Part shown: positions 1 to 11,100 of the stretch, in pieces
Layout: the number at the start of each line of letters is the position of its first letter
Numbering within the stretch: position 1 is the stretch's first letter
Assembly: GCA_016165875.1 (NCBI GenBank)
Contig: JABBOT010000080.1
Span: 38,560,146-38,624,145 of the forward strand
Direction: 5' to 3'
Source of the DNA: Acanthopleura granulata
Lineage: Eukaryota; Mollusca; Polyplacophora; Chitonida; Chitonidae
DNA: 64,000 bases
Notes under the pieces: generated by a model
Told to the model about the DNA's origin: nothing
The model's input: only the letters and a program-made list of their open reading frames with translations
Database searches by the model: none
Made by a program: the position numbers and the translations under genes

Positions 1-38
1 TGTTTATTGTTCGGAACTGATTCTCTTTTTCACTCCAG

Positions 39-277
39 AGGAACATGACCCTATAGACTTTAGATGATGGCGTTGCAGAGAGAAGTATGGGAGGGCAGAC
101 AGACCACAACGCCGGAGACGTACGTCTTGGTGGAACTGGATGTATTCGATCGGCTCGCCATACTTGCTGCTTGTGCAGCCATTCTGCTGATCACGGTCAT
201 CATCGTCGTGTGTAAGCTGTCGCCCAGTTGTTGGTTGCATGATCACTGTCCAATCAGAGCCAAGTACAACGACATAG
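39..277 (+). CDS. SYT12-like: Synaptotagmin coding exon 1 (membrane anchor)
   Basis: The exon follows a pyrimidine-rich acceptor (tttttcactccag, AG at 37-38), so an upstream noncoding exon must lie outside the window. The start chosen is ATG 64; a second ATG follows at once. A 4-codon upstream reading frame (ATG 45, stop 54-56) sits in the leader. Residues 1-29 are polar, residues 30-50 are a strong hydrophobic segment (LAILAACAAILLITVIIVV), and Cys50, Cys56 and Cys62 lie at or just beyond its end, where synaptotagmins are often palmitoylated (inference). The donor is GTATGG at 278, phase 1. Confidence 0.82.
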
Positions 278-3200
278 GTATGGAATCTCACACGTGATGG
301 CAGTGTTTGCCCCCCATAGGTGCTATACATCGTCATTAATGTGAAATTGTCAAGAGTAATCTCTGCAGATCTATACAAACATGGGCTTTTTCATTTGATA
401 GGCCCTTGCGTCACTAATTGGCTAACTGACTGCACTATCGGTTTATTTATTTGATGTTTGTGACACATCACTTTCAAGATTTTTTCGACCCACCTTGACC
501 CGTGAAGTCGCGTGCTCGAACATAGCTCTTGTTCCTTTGGATATGGCATAGTCAGATGGTTTTGGCGGTTTTACGGTTTCCTCACCCATAAACCTGATCA
601 CCGTTATATAAATGAAACAGGTTTGAATACGTCGTTAAAACATCGACCAAATGACTATACCAGATGACTAAATGTAACTATGCTTCTTACAGGTAAAAGA
701 ATATAAATGCTTATATAGTTACATAGACGTATAGGCCAGTGGTTCTTGTTGGACCTTTGGAAAAGAAAAAGAGAAAACTCGACAAAATGTGGTTGCTCCC
801 AGCACGGAAATGGAATCGAGGCCTTTATTATAATGCTTTATTTATTTCTAAGGAACTACAGACAGCCCAAGGGCTAGGTAGTTACTCTTCTCAGTGATAT
901 AAATAACATAGTAAACACTTGACGGCACGAAGTATAGAAAATACAAGAACTTGTAATTTGTAAGCTCAGAAGCATCAGTAATAATCACCGCTAAATGAGT
1001 TAATATACGCAAAGTAGATCACAAGGTCTCCATATTTAGATGATCTCAGGATATCAATGATACATGAAGCAAGTGTTAGCTTTACAGCCAGGGTCTCATT
1101 TGACAATATTTTTTTTACCACAATAGCATCTTACATGTCAAGGAGAAAACTTTCAGCATGGTTATAGTAAATGCTGATATACATATTCCATACACTGTCA
1201 TAACGCTGTGCACCCCTCAGCTTTCATATTATATGTTTGTGACGGATGAATATTTATTTGTAGAATCTCCCGAGGAAAGATGGCGAAAAGAGGAACTGAA
1301 GTTAATGCCTGTCTTATCTTACGGATCTACAAGTTCAGAAGCCATGTCAAAGGTTAAATCTCCTCAAACACACAAACTCAAGCCAATCAGGGAGTCCTCT
1401 GGTCCAGATACCAGTAGCGAAGATTTTATTGAGTTACCACGAGAACGGGTGAGACTTTCGTAATTTTGCAAACAATTTTCCATGATAAAGGTTAGTTGCA
1501 GATTAAAGTAAATACCCAGGCCAATGGGGTAGTCATCTGGTCTAGATACCAGTAGTAACGATTTTATTGAGCTGTCAAGAGAACAGATGAGATTATCGTA
1601 ATTTTGCACACAATTTATTCCAATATCAAAACTCATATCACCTCGGAAATACAAATTCAAACCAATTCAATCAGAGTCATCTAGGTTCAGTTAACTTCAG
1701 TGAAGATTTTGTACAGTTTCCTAACTGTTAAATTTAATTGTGGCATTGTAACAATTTTAAAGCATTTGTTATACATTTATGAATCAGTGGTTAGTTACGA
1801 TGAACATGTGTGTTTCTTTTACAGTTTGATTACAAGACCGATGGAGGAGAAAATAGTTCCCCTAGTTCATCGTCTTCTTCACGACCCGTATCCCCTGAAG
1901 GAACTACTGTTTCATCCAGATTTCGCGGAGGTTGCATTGACTTTTCACTGAAGTATGACAACGAGGAAGGCAAATTATACATCAAGGTTGTGGGTGTAAA
2001 AGATTTGATAGAAGAGCATGGTATAGCCGACCAATACGTGAAGGTAAAACTGTACAAAAAAGCCAAGTCTCGAAGTTTACGGGAAAAACTCACGCGAGAG
2101 GAGGCAAGGAGTGAGTTGCAATTCGAGAAAAGGACGCGGATTCAAAAGGACTCCACGGATCCGGTTTTTAATGAGACTTTTGCAGTAGATATTCCAGAGG
2201 AAGACCTGAAACTTTATAAACTGAAGCTCCAGTTGTTTGATTTTGATAAATACTCAAGACACGTAGCAACAGGGGAAACTACTCTAACACTCAGCAGTCT
2301 AAATCTCGCTGAAATCGGCGAAGTCACGTTGAATCAGGAACTCCAGTTTCCTACAAAGGTAGGTGTACATTATTACTAGCCAGTCGGATTGAAATTTCAA
2401 GAAACGGAATTACAAACAATAGCTCTGTGTGACTCTTTATAAGCATAACATTTCAATCGGAGCCTTTTTGCTCTTCTATATTGCCCAGTATAGGGGTCTC
2501 CTTGGTCAAGTTCTTCGCGGGCCTGTCATCAACCCGATCGCTGTGAGTCTAGGTCATGCTGGCTTCCTCTCCGGCCGAACGTGGGAAGGTCTGCCAGCTA
2601 CCTGCGGATGGTCTTGGGCTTCCCCCGGGCTCTCTCCAGTTTCCTCTGGTCATTACACTGGCCGCGGTCGTATAAGTGAAATATTCTGGAGTAGGGCGTA
2701 AAACACAAATCAAATCAAATAAATAAATAAATACTCCTCAATAGATCTGTGAATTACTTATCGGTTAATGCATTATAATTGGTTTCATGATCCGTACACT
2801 ACCAAAAATGTGTACTAACTGTATCGGTGAATTTTTCAGGAAAACCTGGGGGAGATCTATCTGTGTTTGAGTTACTTACCCACGGCTGAGAAGCTAACGG
2901 TAATGGTCACGAAAGCCAAAGATCTACGCAAGATGGACAAGGAGCAGGAATCCACAGGTAACTGTCATCTACCACGCTGTAAGACTGAAGAAGGTGAACA
3001 ATCTGGCATATGCCGGTGTTCGGTTATTCAATCTTTAAATTGGAACAATTGTTTTATCTCTTTATTTGTTTGTTGTTGAACGCCCTTCCTAGCAAAAATT
3101 TTCATTTGAATACGATCGGCGTCGGTCAAGTTTAGGGGTGGAGGAAACCAGTCTCCGGAGTAAACTACCGATCTTCATCAGATACCCAACAAATCTTCTG

Positions 3201-6200
3201 ACATAGCCCCAGCCGGATTAGCAATAGCTGGATTCGAACACGCGACCTCACTGGTCAAGGGCCTAACAATTGCAGCGACAGACAATGCTACATAGAGGGC
3301 AGCACTTTCAAGCAGCCGTCGCATCCTGTGACACTGGTCACTCAAATGACCTTTCCAATGTTGTAGCCAGGAGTCTTTATCAGATAGTGACGTGACAACT
3401 GACGTGACAATTGTGACCCAATCCTCACTTGGTCTCCACTAGTCTTTCGGCTCCTCTCGTGCCACCACGAAGTGCTCGCCTAACTGGCACTAGTCATTCA
3501 GCTCTTCTCCCGTCACAATATACTGGTGATGTAAATCCTCGCCAAGCCTGCACTGGCCTTTCGGCTCCCCTCGCGTCGCCATATACTATAGCCCGTTTCT
3601 TTTAACTTGTCGCCTACACTCAGTAAAAATTTGAAAATAATGGCAGTGTCAAAAACAGGGTTTAGAGTAAAGTCGATCACAGTTTAGGTCACTGGTCACG
3701 CTCTCCCCAGAACATGTTGGACTCCGCCTTTTATCCAGCATACCACCGTTTTTTTTTAATAATTATGACGTCTTTGCCCCGAAAACAAACTTATGGAATT
3801 TACAATTATCGATCAAAAAACTCGTACCCCTTATGTTGTTACGTGTCACTAAATGAACGTAATTTCGGTAGTGACTAAGAGTGATTTTACAAAGAGGTGA
3901 ATATATGCGACAAGTCAAAAGAAACAGCCTATAGTGGTTCAAATCCTCGCCTATCCCCCACTGGTAATTCAGCTCCTCTCGCGTCGCCATGTATCAGTGG
4001 TCCAAATCCTCGCCTATCCTCCACTGGTCATTCAGTTCCTGTCGCGTCGCCAAGTACCAGTGATTCAGATCCTCGCCTATCCCCCACTGGTCATTCAGTT
4101 CCTCTTGCGTCGCCATGTACCAGTGGTCCAAATCATCACCTATCCCCCACTGGTCATTCAGTTCCTCTCACGTCGATATGTACCAGTGGTCCAAATCCTC
4201 GCCTATCCCCTACTGGTCATTCAGTTTCTCTTGCGTCGCGAGGTACCAGTGGTCCAAATCCTCACCTATCCCCCACTGGTCATTCAGCTCTCGCGACGCG
4301 TGGCTAAATCCTGTGAGTGTCTGGAACGCCTTTAATCAACGTCTTTAATTTAATTCAGAACTTATTGGTCGAGAGAGAGAAGTTTGACTAATGCCGAGAG
4401 TTTTCAGGAACAGTCTTTATTCGCTGCATGCACTTTGCAAGTTAGCAAACAGTAGAGATGATACAGTAAATATCTGACAGACAGACAGTTGTGAAACACA
4501 GAAAAAAAGAAATGAATAATGCCAGGAATTACACTAGTTATAGTGTCCATACAAAATGCAATCAATAAGTATATACTGTCATGGAACAATTACTGAATAT
4601 CCAAATATATTGCTCAATTCAAATGGAAATAAATGAACTACACTGTATAAAGCATATAGCTTAAAACCATCTGAGACCGCTAAATATTCATTATTTTCCA
4701 CACAAAAAACCTGAACAAGAATTAGTTCATCATCACAAAAAATAATTAACTGATTTGGTATTCATTTCAGAATTAAACTGAACTCTCAAAAGATAGACAT
4801 TCTACAGGAGTATTCATTATACACGTACAATAGTAATCTAAAACAGTAAATGGGAGATGACCCCGAATGGCGAACTACACCTAACGTTAATGGCAGGTAA
4901 CTCTGTACTAAATCGTAACCATAACTGGTCAAGACAATTACGACAAGTTAATTACTTAAGCGCTCTTACAATGTAATGAATTGTAAATAATGCCCTTACA
5001 CTATGAAATATGCTTCATTACTCTGCAATGTATTAACAAAGTATTAAAACTAGAAAAAAACGTGTCGGAAATTGGACCCTTAACGACATAAATAAAACTG
5101 AACTGTACCACACGTTGCAGTGTAAAACTGTCCGAAGAAGAGAAGAAAAAACAATGTCTAACGCTAAAACAAAGGCAATATGTAACCTATCGAAAATGTA
5201 TATGCATGTACCTGAAGAGTGAATCTCCGTGGGAAAAACACACAACACAACAGGATAAATGACTCAGAACAGCGCAACAGACAGGAACGCATCTCTCTTG
5301 CAATCAGTGATTCTGCTCGCGACCGCAGCGCCCCCTAGCAATGCCGGGAATCGCGCAGACACAGATAATCTCAACCACTTATTTTGTCAAACATAGGCCT
5401 ACCCAACTTCCTCAACTCTGCCTCTCTTGTCGGAACAAGATAGCAGACAGCTATCCTAGCACCACTGAATATCGAATTACTCAAACCTAACACTCAGCAG
5501 TTAGTTTGTGAACCATTTATTCTGGGTGGGAAGCGGTAAAGGCTGGAAGGAACAAAAATAAGCAATGAGGACAAAGTTCACAGCGGAATTATAAACAAAG
5601 AATCAAACAATATTCGTTACTTTACAATGGCAAACAAAAGCAAGGGACAATACTTTGAACGGAATATATCGTAGTTATTAGGAGTTAGTTCCCTTGTATT
5701 GATTTATCGGGCATGACTTCTGGACTATACGTGTACCGGTACTGTTCAAATTATAATAAACCGGAGTCTGGATATCTCAAATTGCAACTACACAGACATC
5801 AGTAAATTGTGGCCGAAGCGAAGTGTTGTCAACTTCGTAAGTGTCCTCTACTAAAGCCTGTAGGCTTAAAGTCAGGGATTTCCCGTTTATGTTGTAGTTG
5901 TGAAGTTCGAATGTTTTTCTCCTCAGGACTCCCTGATATCAAACACACACAGTTCACAAACTCAATTCGTAAACATGAGATTGTCATGAAAGTTTCTATA
6001 TGCAACTGCCACTCACGCTGTGGTGCGCTCCACGTTCACAGAATCTGTCAGACTACATCGCGGGTTGCGACGAAGCCTCATGTAGTTCACGCGGGTTTGA
6101 CACAACTGCCTTCCGTCGGCGGGCATAGGTATAATATGAATATTAAACAGTTACGTCAATGATTGACAGCACAAACACATTCATTCATTCATTCATTCAT

Positions 6201-6647
6201 ATTAATAAATATGTTTTCTTAGCAAAGACTTTTCTTCATGTATAAATAAAATCCTCATTAATACAGCGTTTGACCTGCAAGAATTCTACCTTAATAGAAA
6301 TGCACTCAAATATACTGTATCTTTGTTTTACAGATTCTGTTGTGAAGGTGGCCTTAATGTATGAAGGGAGACAACTGCGGAAGGTAAAAACTAACGTTCA
6401 CAGAAACGAGCTGAATCCAACATATCATGAGGTTTTTGTTTTTGATGTCCCTAAACATCAACTAGACAAGGTCTACATTATGATTGCTGTATTGCATATC
6501 TCCAGCGAAAAAGTTGAACCTGTTAAAAACATGCTGATTGGTCGAGTTTATTTAGGTCAACATTTCGAGGGCACTGAGCTTGCTCATTGGATGGAGATGA
6601 TTCAGCGTCCACGCAAACAGATAGCTTGCTGGCACAAGCTACACTGA
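39..6647 (+). CDS. SYT12-like: Synaptotagmin (Syt12-like), five coding exons, 454 aa
   Basis: Spliced coding exons: 64-277, 1264-1448, 1825-2358, 2840-2957 and 6334-6647; 39-63 is 5' UTR. Junction phases are 1, 0, 0, 1 and all introns are GT-AG. The product has a short lumenal N-terminus, a membrane segment at about residues 30-50, a linker, C2A (about 169-311) and C2B (312-454) ending in the WHKL motif typical of synaptotagmin C2B tails. The family consists of vesicle or membrane-anchored proteins that bind phospholipids and SNAREs in exocytosis. C2B 'SYLPTAEKLTVMVTKAK' closely resembles Syt12 as I remember it, and C2A has RHVATG where vertebrate Syt12 has a similar VSTG. Several calcium-binding Asp residues are absent, which also fits Syt12. 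Family assignment is firm; the subtype is inferred from memory and could be another non-calcium synaptotagmin. Confidence 0.9.
1264..1448 (+). CDS. SYT12-like: Synaptotagmin coding exon 2 (cytosolic linker)
   Basis: The acceptor tttgtag ends at 1263 and completes a Glu codon with the last G of exon 1. The donor GTGAGA starts at 1449, phase 0. It encodes residues 72-133, a charged, Ser/Pro-rich linker with no recognised domain. Its 3' half is the first copy of a 138-bp tandem triplication (see separate entry). The acceptor's pyrimidine tract is weak, so the exact 5' boundary is a little less certain than the others. Confidence 0.75.
1341..1712 (+). repeat. 138-bp tandem triplication of the exon 2 end
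   Basis: Three copies at about 1341-1478, 1479-1616 and 1617-1712 align at a 138-139 bp period. Shared landmarks are aaaggtta (1349 and 1487), 'ctggtccagataccagtag' in copy 1 with 'ctggtctagataccagtag' in copy 2, and gaagatttt in copies 1 and 3. Copy 1 is the working exon end with its donor. In copy 2 the donor gt has become at and the aligned frame carries TAG. Copy 3 has in-frame stops. Copies 2 and 3 therefore look like decayed exon duplicates within intron 2. Confidence 0.85.
1825..2358 (+). CDS. SYT12-like: Synaptotagmin coding exon 3 (Ser-rich linker and C2A)
   Basis: The acceptor tgtttcttttacag ends at 1824; the donor GTAGGT starts at 2359; both are phase 0. It encodes residues 134-311: a poly-Ser stretch (about 144-152), then C2A from about 169. 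Asp202 (IADQY) matches the second loop-1 Asp of Syt1, and Asp272/Asp274 (FDFD) match two loop-3 Asp. The first loop-1 Asp is not evident and the last loop-3 Asp is Val280. A charged insertion at about 214-232 lengthens the segment before TDPVFNETF compared with Syt1. Impaired calcium binding by C2A is an inference. Confidence 0.92.
2493..2733 (-). repeat. Family 1 interspersed repeat in synaptotagmin intron 3
   Basis: Reading the minus strand gives the TTTATTTATTTATTTGATTTGATTTG head, a 'cagaatatttcacttatacg' type segment, an 'accggagagg' block and a region ending near 'cttggtcaag'. The same element recurs at least ten times in the window in both orientations. It looks SINE-like or a short non-autonomous element; no coding capacity is seen. 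This is one of the most complete copies. Confidence 0.8.
2840..2957 (+). CDS. SYT12-like: Synaptotagmin coding exon 4 (start of C2B)
   Basis: The acceptor gaatttttcag ends at 2839; the donor GTAACT starts at 2958, phase 1. It encodes residues 312-351 (the last codon is completed by exon 5). LGEIYLCLSYLPTAEKLTV is the standard opening of a synaptotagmin C2B domain. Asp344 (KMD) and Asp351 (TD, formed across the intron) match the two loop-1 Asp residues of Syt1 C2B, with loop 1 about two residues longer. Confidence 0.92.
3060..3290 (+). repeat. Family 2 interspersed repeat in intron 4
   Basis: Contains 'ggtcaagtttaggggtgg' followed by aggaaaccag and 'gctggattcgaacacgcgac'. The core recurs near 7.4, 16.65, 25.15, 51.4 and 53.8 kb. 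Its aggaaacc core is shared with family 1 but flanking blocks differ. 'Ggattcgaacacgcgacctc' resembles the B-box region of tRNA-derived SINEs, so this may be a SINE; that is inference. Confidence 0.65.
3417..4304 (+). repeat. 63-bp minisatellite in synaptotagmin intron 4
   Basis: Six good tandem copies of a 63-bp unit span 3933-4304, each containing aaatcctcgcctatcc and actggtcattcag. More diverged copies precede it at about 3417-3592 (ctcctctcgtgccacc, ggctcccctcgcgtcgcc). Because 63 is a multiple of three and the unit lacks stops, all three plus frames stay open through the core. No acceptor or in-frame link to exon 4 was found, so it is not taken as coding. Confidence 0.9.
4305..6333 (+). 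other. Rest of synaptotagmin intron 4
   Basis: AT-rich intronic sequence without a recognised gene. A reading frame at 5809-6162 (117 codons) shows no known domain. A short (ATTC)n microsatellite sits at 6178-6200. The intron ends in the acceptor ctttgttttacag at 6333. Confidence 0.6.
6334..6647 (+). CDS. SYT12-like: Synaptotagmin coding exon 5 (rest of C2B, stop)
   Basis: The exon begins by completing Asp351, then SVVKVALMYEGRQLRKVKT, ELNPTYHEVFVFDVP, and the terminal HWMEMI...WHKLH. Loop 3 reads VLHISSEKVEPVKN where calcium-binding C2B domains carry Asp residues (Syt1 VLDYDKIGKND), so C2B is unlikely to bind calcium at this site. The Lys/Arg-rich strand (RQLRKVKTNVHR) that binds anionic lipid in the family is retained. 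Stop TGA is at 6645-6647. Confidence 0.92.
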
Positions 6648-7369
6648 GGTGAGATTGGAGTAAATACAACCAAGCAAATGTTGAATTTACTCTTGTGGGA
6701 AAACAACAACACAACACATAACCTGTTTCAAGAGGAGATTTTATGGATGTACATGTATTTAAACGGCTGGGTTTAGTTTCCGACCAAGTCAAATGCAACC
6801 AAGCAGGGGCACATATTTTTTTGGGTGTGCATTAAAACCACAGATAACCTGCTTAAGGGCCACGCCTGATGGAAATGTTGAAATCGTTGGGCTTTGTTTC
6901 ACTAAGCCTGACTGGATTTGCACAAATTAAGCAAGTGTATCACAGAATATGGTCTTGCATGCTATTCCTGTGTGGATGATTTGAAGTTAACGTGACAAGG
7001 TGCAGCAAAGCATAACAAATATCACCATTGTTGACAAAAGTTAGGGTGCACCGAAGGTGATCTGTGGCTATATTGTGTTTGACTATAGCACTTGATATTT
7101 ACCCATAGCACAACGCAAATGTGCGGTGAGTCAGATATTTGATAAATTTGCATGCTTACTTTGTTCTAGACCTACAGTAATTTAGATATTGTGACACTGT
7201 TTCCTGATTTCCAGACCATATGATAAATTGCTTATACATGCTGAATGTGTGTAAAAAAAGCTGTTATGTTGTGCGTATGACATCTCAGTCATTTGCTGAG
7301 TTATCTGTGTCCTACCAGTGTTTGTGTTTAATTTAAATTAAGTTAAGCCTATTTGCTGAAACTGTTACC

Positions 7370-7500
7370 AACATGTGAAGAATTTTTCACTGGCGCGACA
7401 AGGGTCAGGTTTATGGGCGGGGCGAGTGGGAGTGCTCCCAATAAATCACAACCTTCTCCAGGTATCTGACAAACCTTCTGGTTTGTCGAACTCCCGTCGA
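7370..7500 (+). repeat. Family 2 repeat fragment
   Basis: Contains aatttttcactggcgcgac, gggtcaggtttatgggcggg, gggagtgctccc and 'ccaggtatctgacaaacctt', matching the family 2 core. It is truncated on the right. Confidence 0.6.
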
Positions 7501-7831
7501 ACAAGAGAGGGTTGGTTTCAAGTCTGTAACGTCAGGTCTTGTTTCCGCGTCGTGTGGACGGAGATGTTCGTGAAGTCAATAATTGGCTCATTTGTCTCCA
7601 CTGTTCTGTTGTTCAGTTGCAAGCTGTTCACCTTTCTTTGGCATTTAGGACGGGAGCAGTTTATGGATGAAAATAGTATCAATAGCAAGAAAATCGAACT
7701 TGTATTTCCGTATATTTCTTAGTTTCAGGATTTTTTCTTGAGCGTTTAATATATTCAATTGAAATGTGAGTATGCAGTGTCAGTGTTCTGGCACTGTGAT
7801 TGTTTTATTCTGCCAATTAGTAAAATTGGTA

Positions 7832-7958
7832 TTTGATTGGTATTTTACTTCATTCTCAAGAATATATCACATATACGAAGGAGGCCAACATTATTTAGTT
7901 GGAGGAAACCGGGCAGAGCCCGGGGGAAGTCCACGGCCATCTGCAGGTTGCCGGAATT
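7832..7958 (+). repeat. Family 1 repeat fragment
   Basis: Contains tttgattggtattttac, ctcaagaatatatcacatat, ggaggaaaccgggcagagcc and 'ccatctgcaggttgccgg', in the family 1 order. Confidence 0.75.
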
Positions 7959-8185
7959 GATAAACTCTCCCGTTATTTATGTATAAATATCTTTATATGG
8001 TGATATTTGTCCGTTACCTTCTCCAGGATGCCTTAAATTAGACTAGTATAAAATTATCGCATCCCCTCCATAGTAATGCTTGTGCTGTGAAAGATCTTTA
8101 TTTATTTATATTTATGTTAGATCTTGCCCCTTGTTATGCATTCGATTGGCTGAAGTTGTTGAATAAATTTATTTTATCTGTTAAC

Positions 8186-11100
8186 CTTGTTTCGTGGCGT
8201 TTTTCTTTGTAGTTAAATCAAAAAATGACTCCCAGTCATTTTAGATCTCAGCGTCACATGACAGTCTCTCCAAAAAAGTAATTTTCAAGAACATAAATAT
8301 TATGTACTTTTCAAAAAAAAGGGCCATTTAAGCAATTGATTCTCAAGAATCACGCTAAAATTGTATGAACATATATTCAATGAGTAATAAAGAAAAATAC
8401 AACCCAAAGAGATGTTTGAAGTATGCCATGTACACGATACATACATTTTACGGAGCGGGGATATTTCCTCCGTGGTATTTCCCCCTTAATATGTGTAGCA
8501 AAGAAATGGGCATACTATTTTTGTGCTAACGTAATGTAGTGTATTGAAGTTTATCACTGTATGACATAAATGTCATTTTTGGTAGACATAAAATGTCGAC
8601 ATTGGTCTTGTAGCTCACTTTTTGGGAACGCCTTGGTCTTGAACCTCATTCGTATAATACTGTGTTGTCAGAATCAATCATGAGCTACCCTACTTAGCAC
8701 ACGCAGTCGTTTTCGAGTTCCTAAGAAAGGCCGAAAAGTCAGCAGGTGGTACTACACCAAACAGACCATGAGGACTATACGGAAAACCTGCCTGTTGATT
8801 GACTGAGCACGACGAGAAAAAAGACGGTAAACAATAGTTCAAGAAAGTTGGTGGGTTCCATCTTATTGAGATGATAATATCCTTGCACGTGGTCACAGGT
8901 TAATTGGAGAACTATAATTAAACCTCGAATACTTACAAATCACATTTAGTCTTCTAGATAAATAAATTTGCTACTTCATTATGAATATATGATATAAAAG
9001 ACGAGAAAGACTCGAGCTTTTTCACAATGTAACATACATATATGTAGAACTATGCTCTCTTGCTTACGTTTGAAAAGGAGAGTAATCTCCCTTCGTGTGT
9101 GTGCCAGGCAGATGACAGGTGGATTTATAGGTACCATTTCACATCAACACATATCTTCCCGAGGTTATCTTTTCTTGTACTTTGACTTTTACAGTAAAAA
9201 TACTGATATGTTTTTATCTCAGTTTATTGCGAAACTGTTAGCCGATGGAAGAAAACACAATGAATTTTAACATGGTACACTTGTAATGCGTGTATATATT
9301 TTTAAAATTTTATGGCTGTTTCACTTCGTGCTTATAAGGCAAATTTCAGTGTCGAGACATGGTCCATTTTAATAGGAACAGTGCCGAATATTATGGCTCT
9401 GTCCTTCTATGACCCTCTAACTATCACGGTAATAATGGAGGATAATTTTCTTCTGTTAACAATTGACAAGCTCTTGTAATTTTATCTCACTTTACAATCT
9501 TAAACCACGAATAATTGACCCATTTGTCGGTAGGGCCTGTCAAGGAAAAACTGGGTAAGGGTCTTGAAAGTTTTATGCACTAGCATTATAGAGACACATA
9601 CCGAGTCAGTTGTAAAATAAAAACTGCTGAAGTACTGTTGATTGAAAAGCTTGCCAGCATAACGCTAACTGTGGCCTGAGGCATGTCACAAAGTCCCGAT
9701 ATCAAGGATGTATCTTTATCGTTTTCAATAACAAACACAGTGCTGTCGGAGTTTTGGTGTTCTGCGTTCAGGTTGCAATTCGTTACTCATATACAGTGTG
9801 AAACTGAGCATTTCCAAATCAATACTATTTTAAGGGTTCAAATTCGGCAGCATTTTCTGCACATGGTTTTAAACAGACAACACATTTGACTGACATTATC
9901 ATATTTATTTTTTCAAATAGAACTCCCGGTGCTCAAACAACATTATATTTGCGTACGCATTCATGCCTTCATGCACAGTTTGACACATACAACGATATAT
10001 TAAGATAAAACTTTACGACATGCTGACAGCGATAAAGTTCAAAACACTTTAACCTTTTAGCAACCCCGTATTCTTCATCACATAAGCGTAATATGCAAAA
10101 TATTGTGCGGAGAGCTGGCTTGGTGCAGAAAATGTTTTAGAGAAGTAAATTTATTCCGTATTAACTTTAAAAAGCCGATTGGTTTTAACATTTATCTTTT
10201 CTCCAACCTCACAATACAATGATACAAAATCGGATTGTGGTACTTTAAAGGATTTTGAAATTCCTGATAATGAGGAAAAAATAAAAAGAATAATTTTAGA
10301 TACTAGTATTCTAACTTCATTGCGCAACACACCACCGATGTTAAAGGGTTAATTACCAAGAGACAGCAAGTTAGAACAATTGATCAGATCTGGGCTGTTG
10401 GAATTGTTCGGTGAACTAAAAATATTTAGGAAGCCTTAATTATTTCAACAAGGCTATCAATATTGGCGATTTTTTTTTCTGAAAAGGGAAAGAAAAAAAA
10501 AGTTACATACTAAAACCATGATCAAGCCGAGAAGATCTTTCAGTTATTTAGAATTTATTCATTGAGAATGAATATACTTATGAAAAAATGTGTTCTTATT
10601 GTAAAAACACAGTGAGGATGAATCATTAGGAAAAACGGCATGTGAAAGTGAAAACTTTGGCAACGGAACAAAGCTGTGGCACACTTCATTGTGATACATG
10701 CACACATTTGCACACTGACGAATTTGATTAAGTTGTGTTTCTCAGTTCAGTAAATCCACAATTACCAAGTCTCAATAATATGCCATTATAATCACTTTTT
10801 TCTTAGGAGAAACGCCTTAAAAGATAAATCCGTACAATTATAAAATTGTTCCAGTCTCTCTTCAAAGCCATGAAAAGGGGCAATAAGGGGAATGACATAA
10901 CTTCATTTGCTGTTTAGACTGTAGTGGAACTATTGTAGTATGTATTATTATATAAAATCATTCAAAGGCCTTTGGTTTTTTATTCTTCCATCCCGATTCC
11001 ATTCCTTCGAACATGTAGTTGCATTCTTACCCAACATCAGTTATACTGGTGACAGTTATAAATAGATTTGTAAATATGACCCACTATCTGGAGATAATTA

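Larger units (their letters stand above)
6648..8185 (+). other. Probable 3' UTR of the synaptotagmin gene
   Basis: No conserved coding sequence follows the stop. The best poly(A) signal is AATAAA at 8162-8167; a weaker ATTAAA is at about 6831, so a much shorter UTR is also possible. Two repeat fragments lie inside: family 2 at about 7370-7500 and family 1 at about 7832-7958. Confidence 0.4.

Noticed and set aside
3897..4348. Three overlapping plus-strand frames as genes
   Set aside because: All come from the stop-free 63-bp minisatellite unit inside an intron; no splice link to the gene was found.
5809..6162. 117-codon plus frame within synaptotagmin intron 4
   Set aside because: It starts at a non-ATG codon, has no recognised domain, and shows no splice signals tying it to neighbouring exons.
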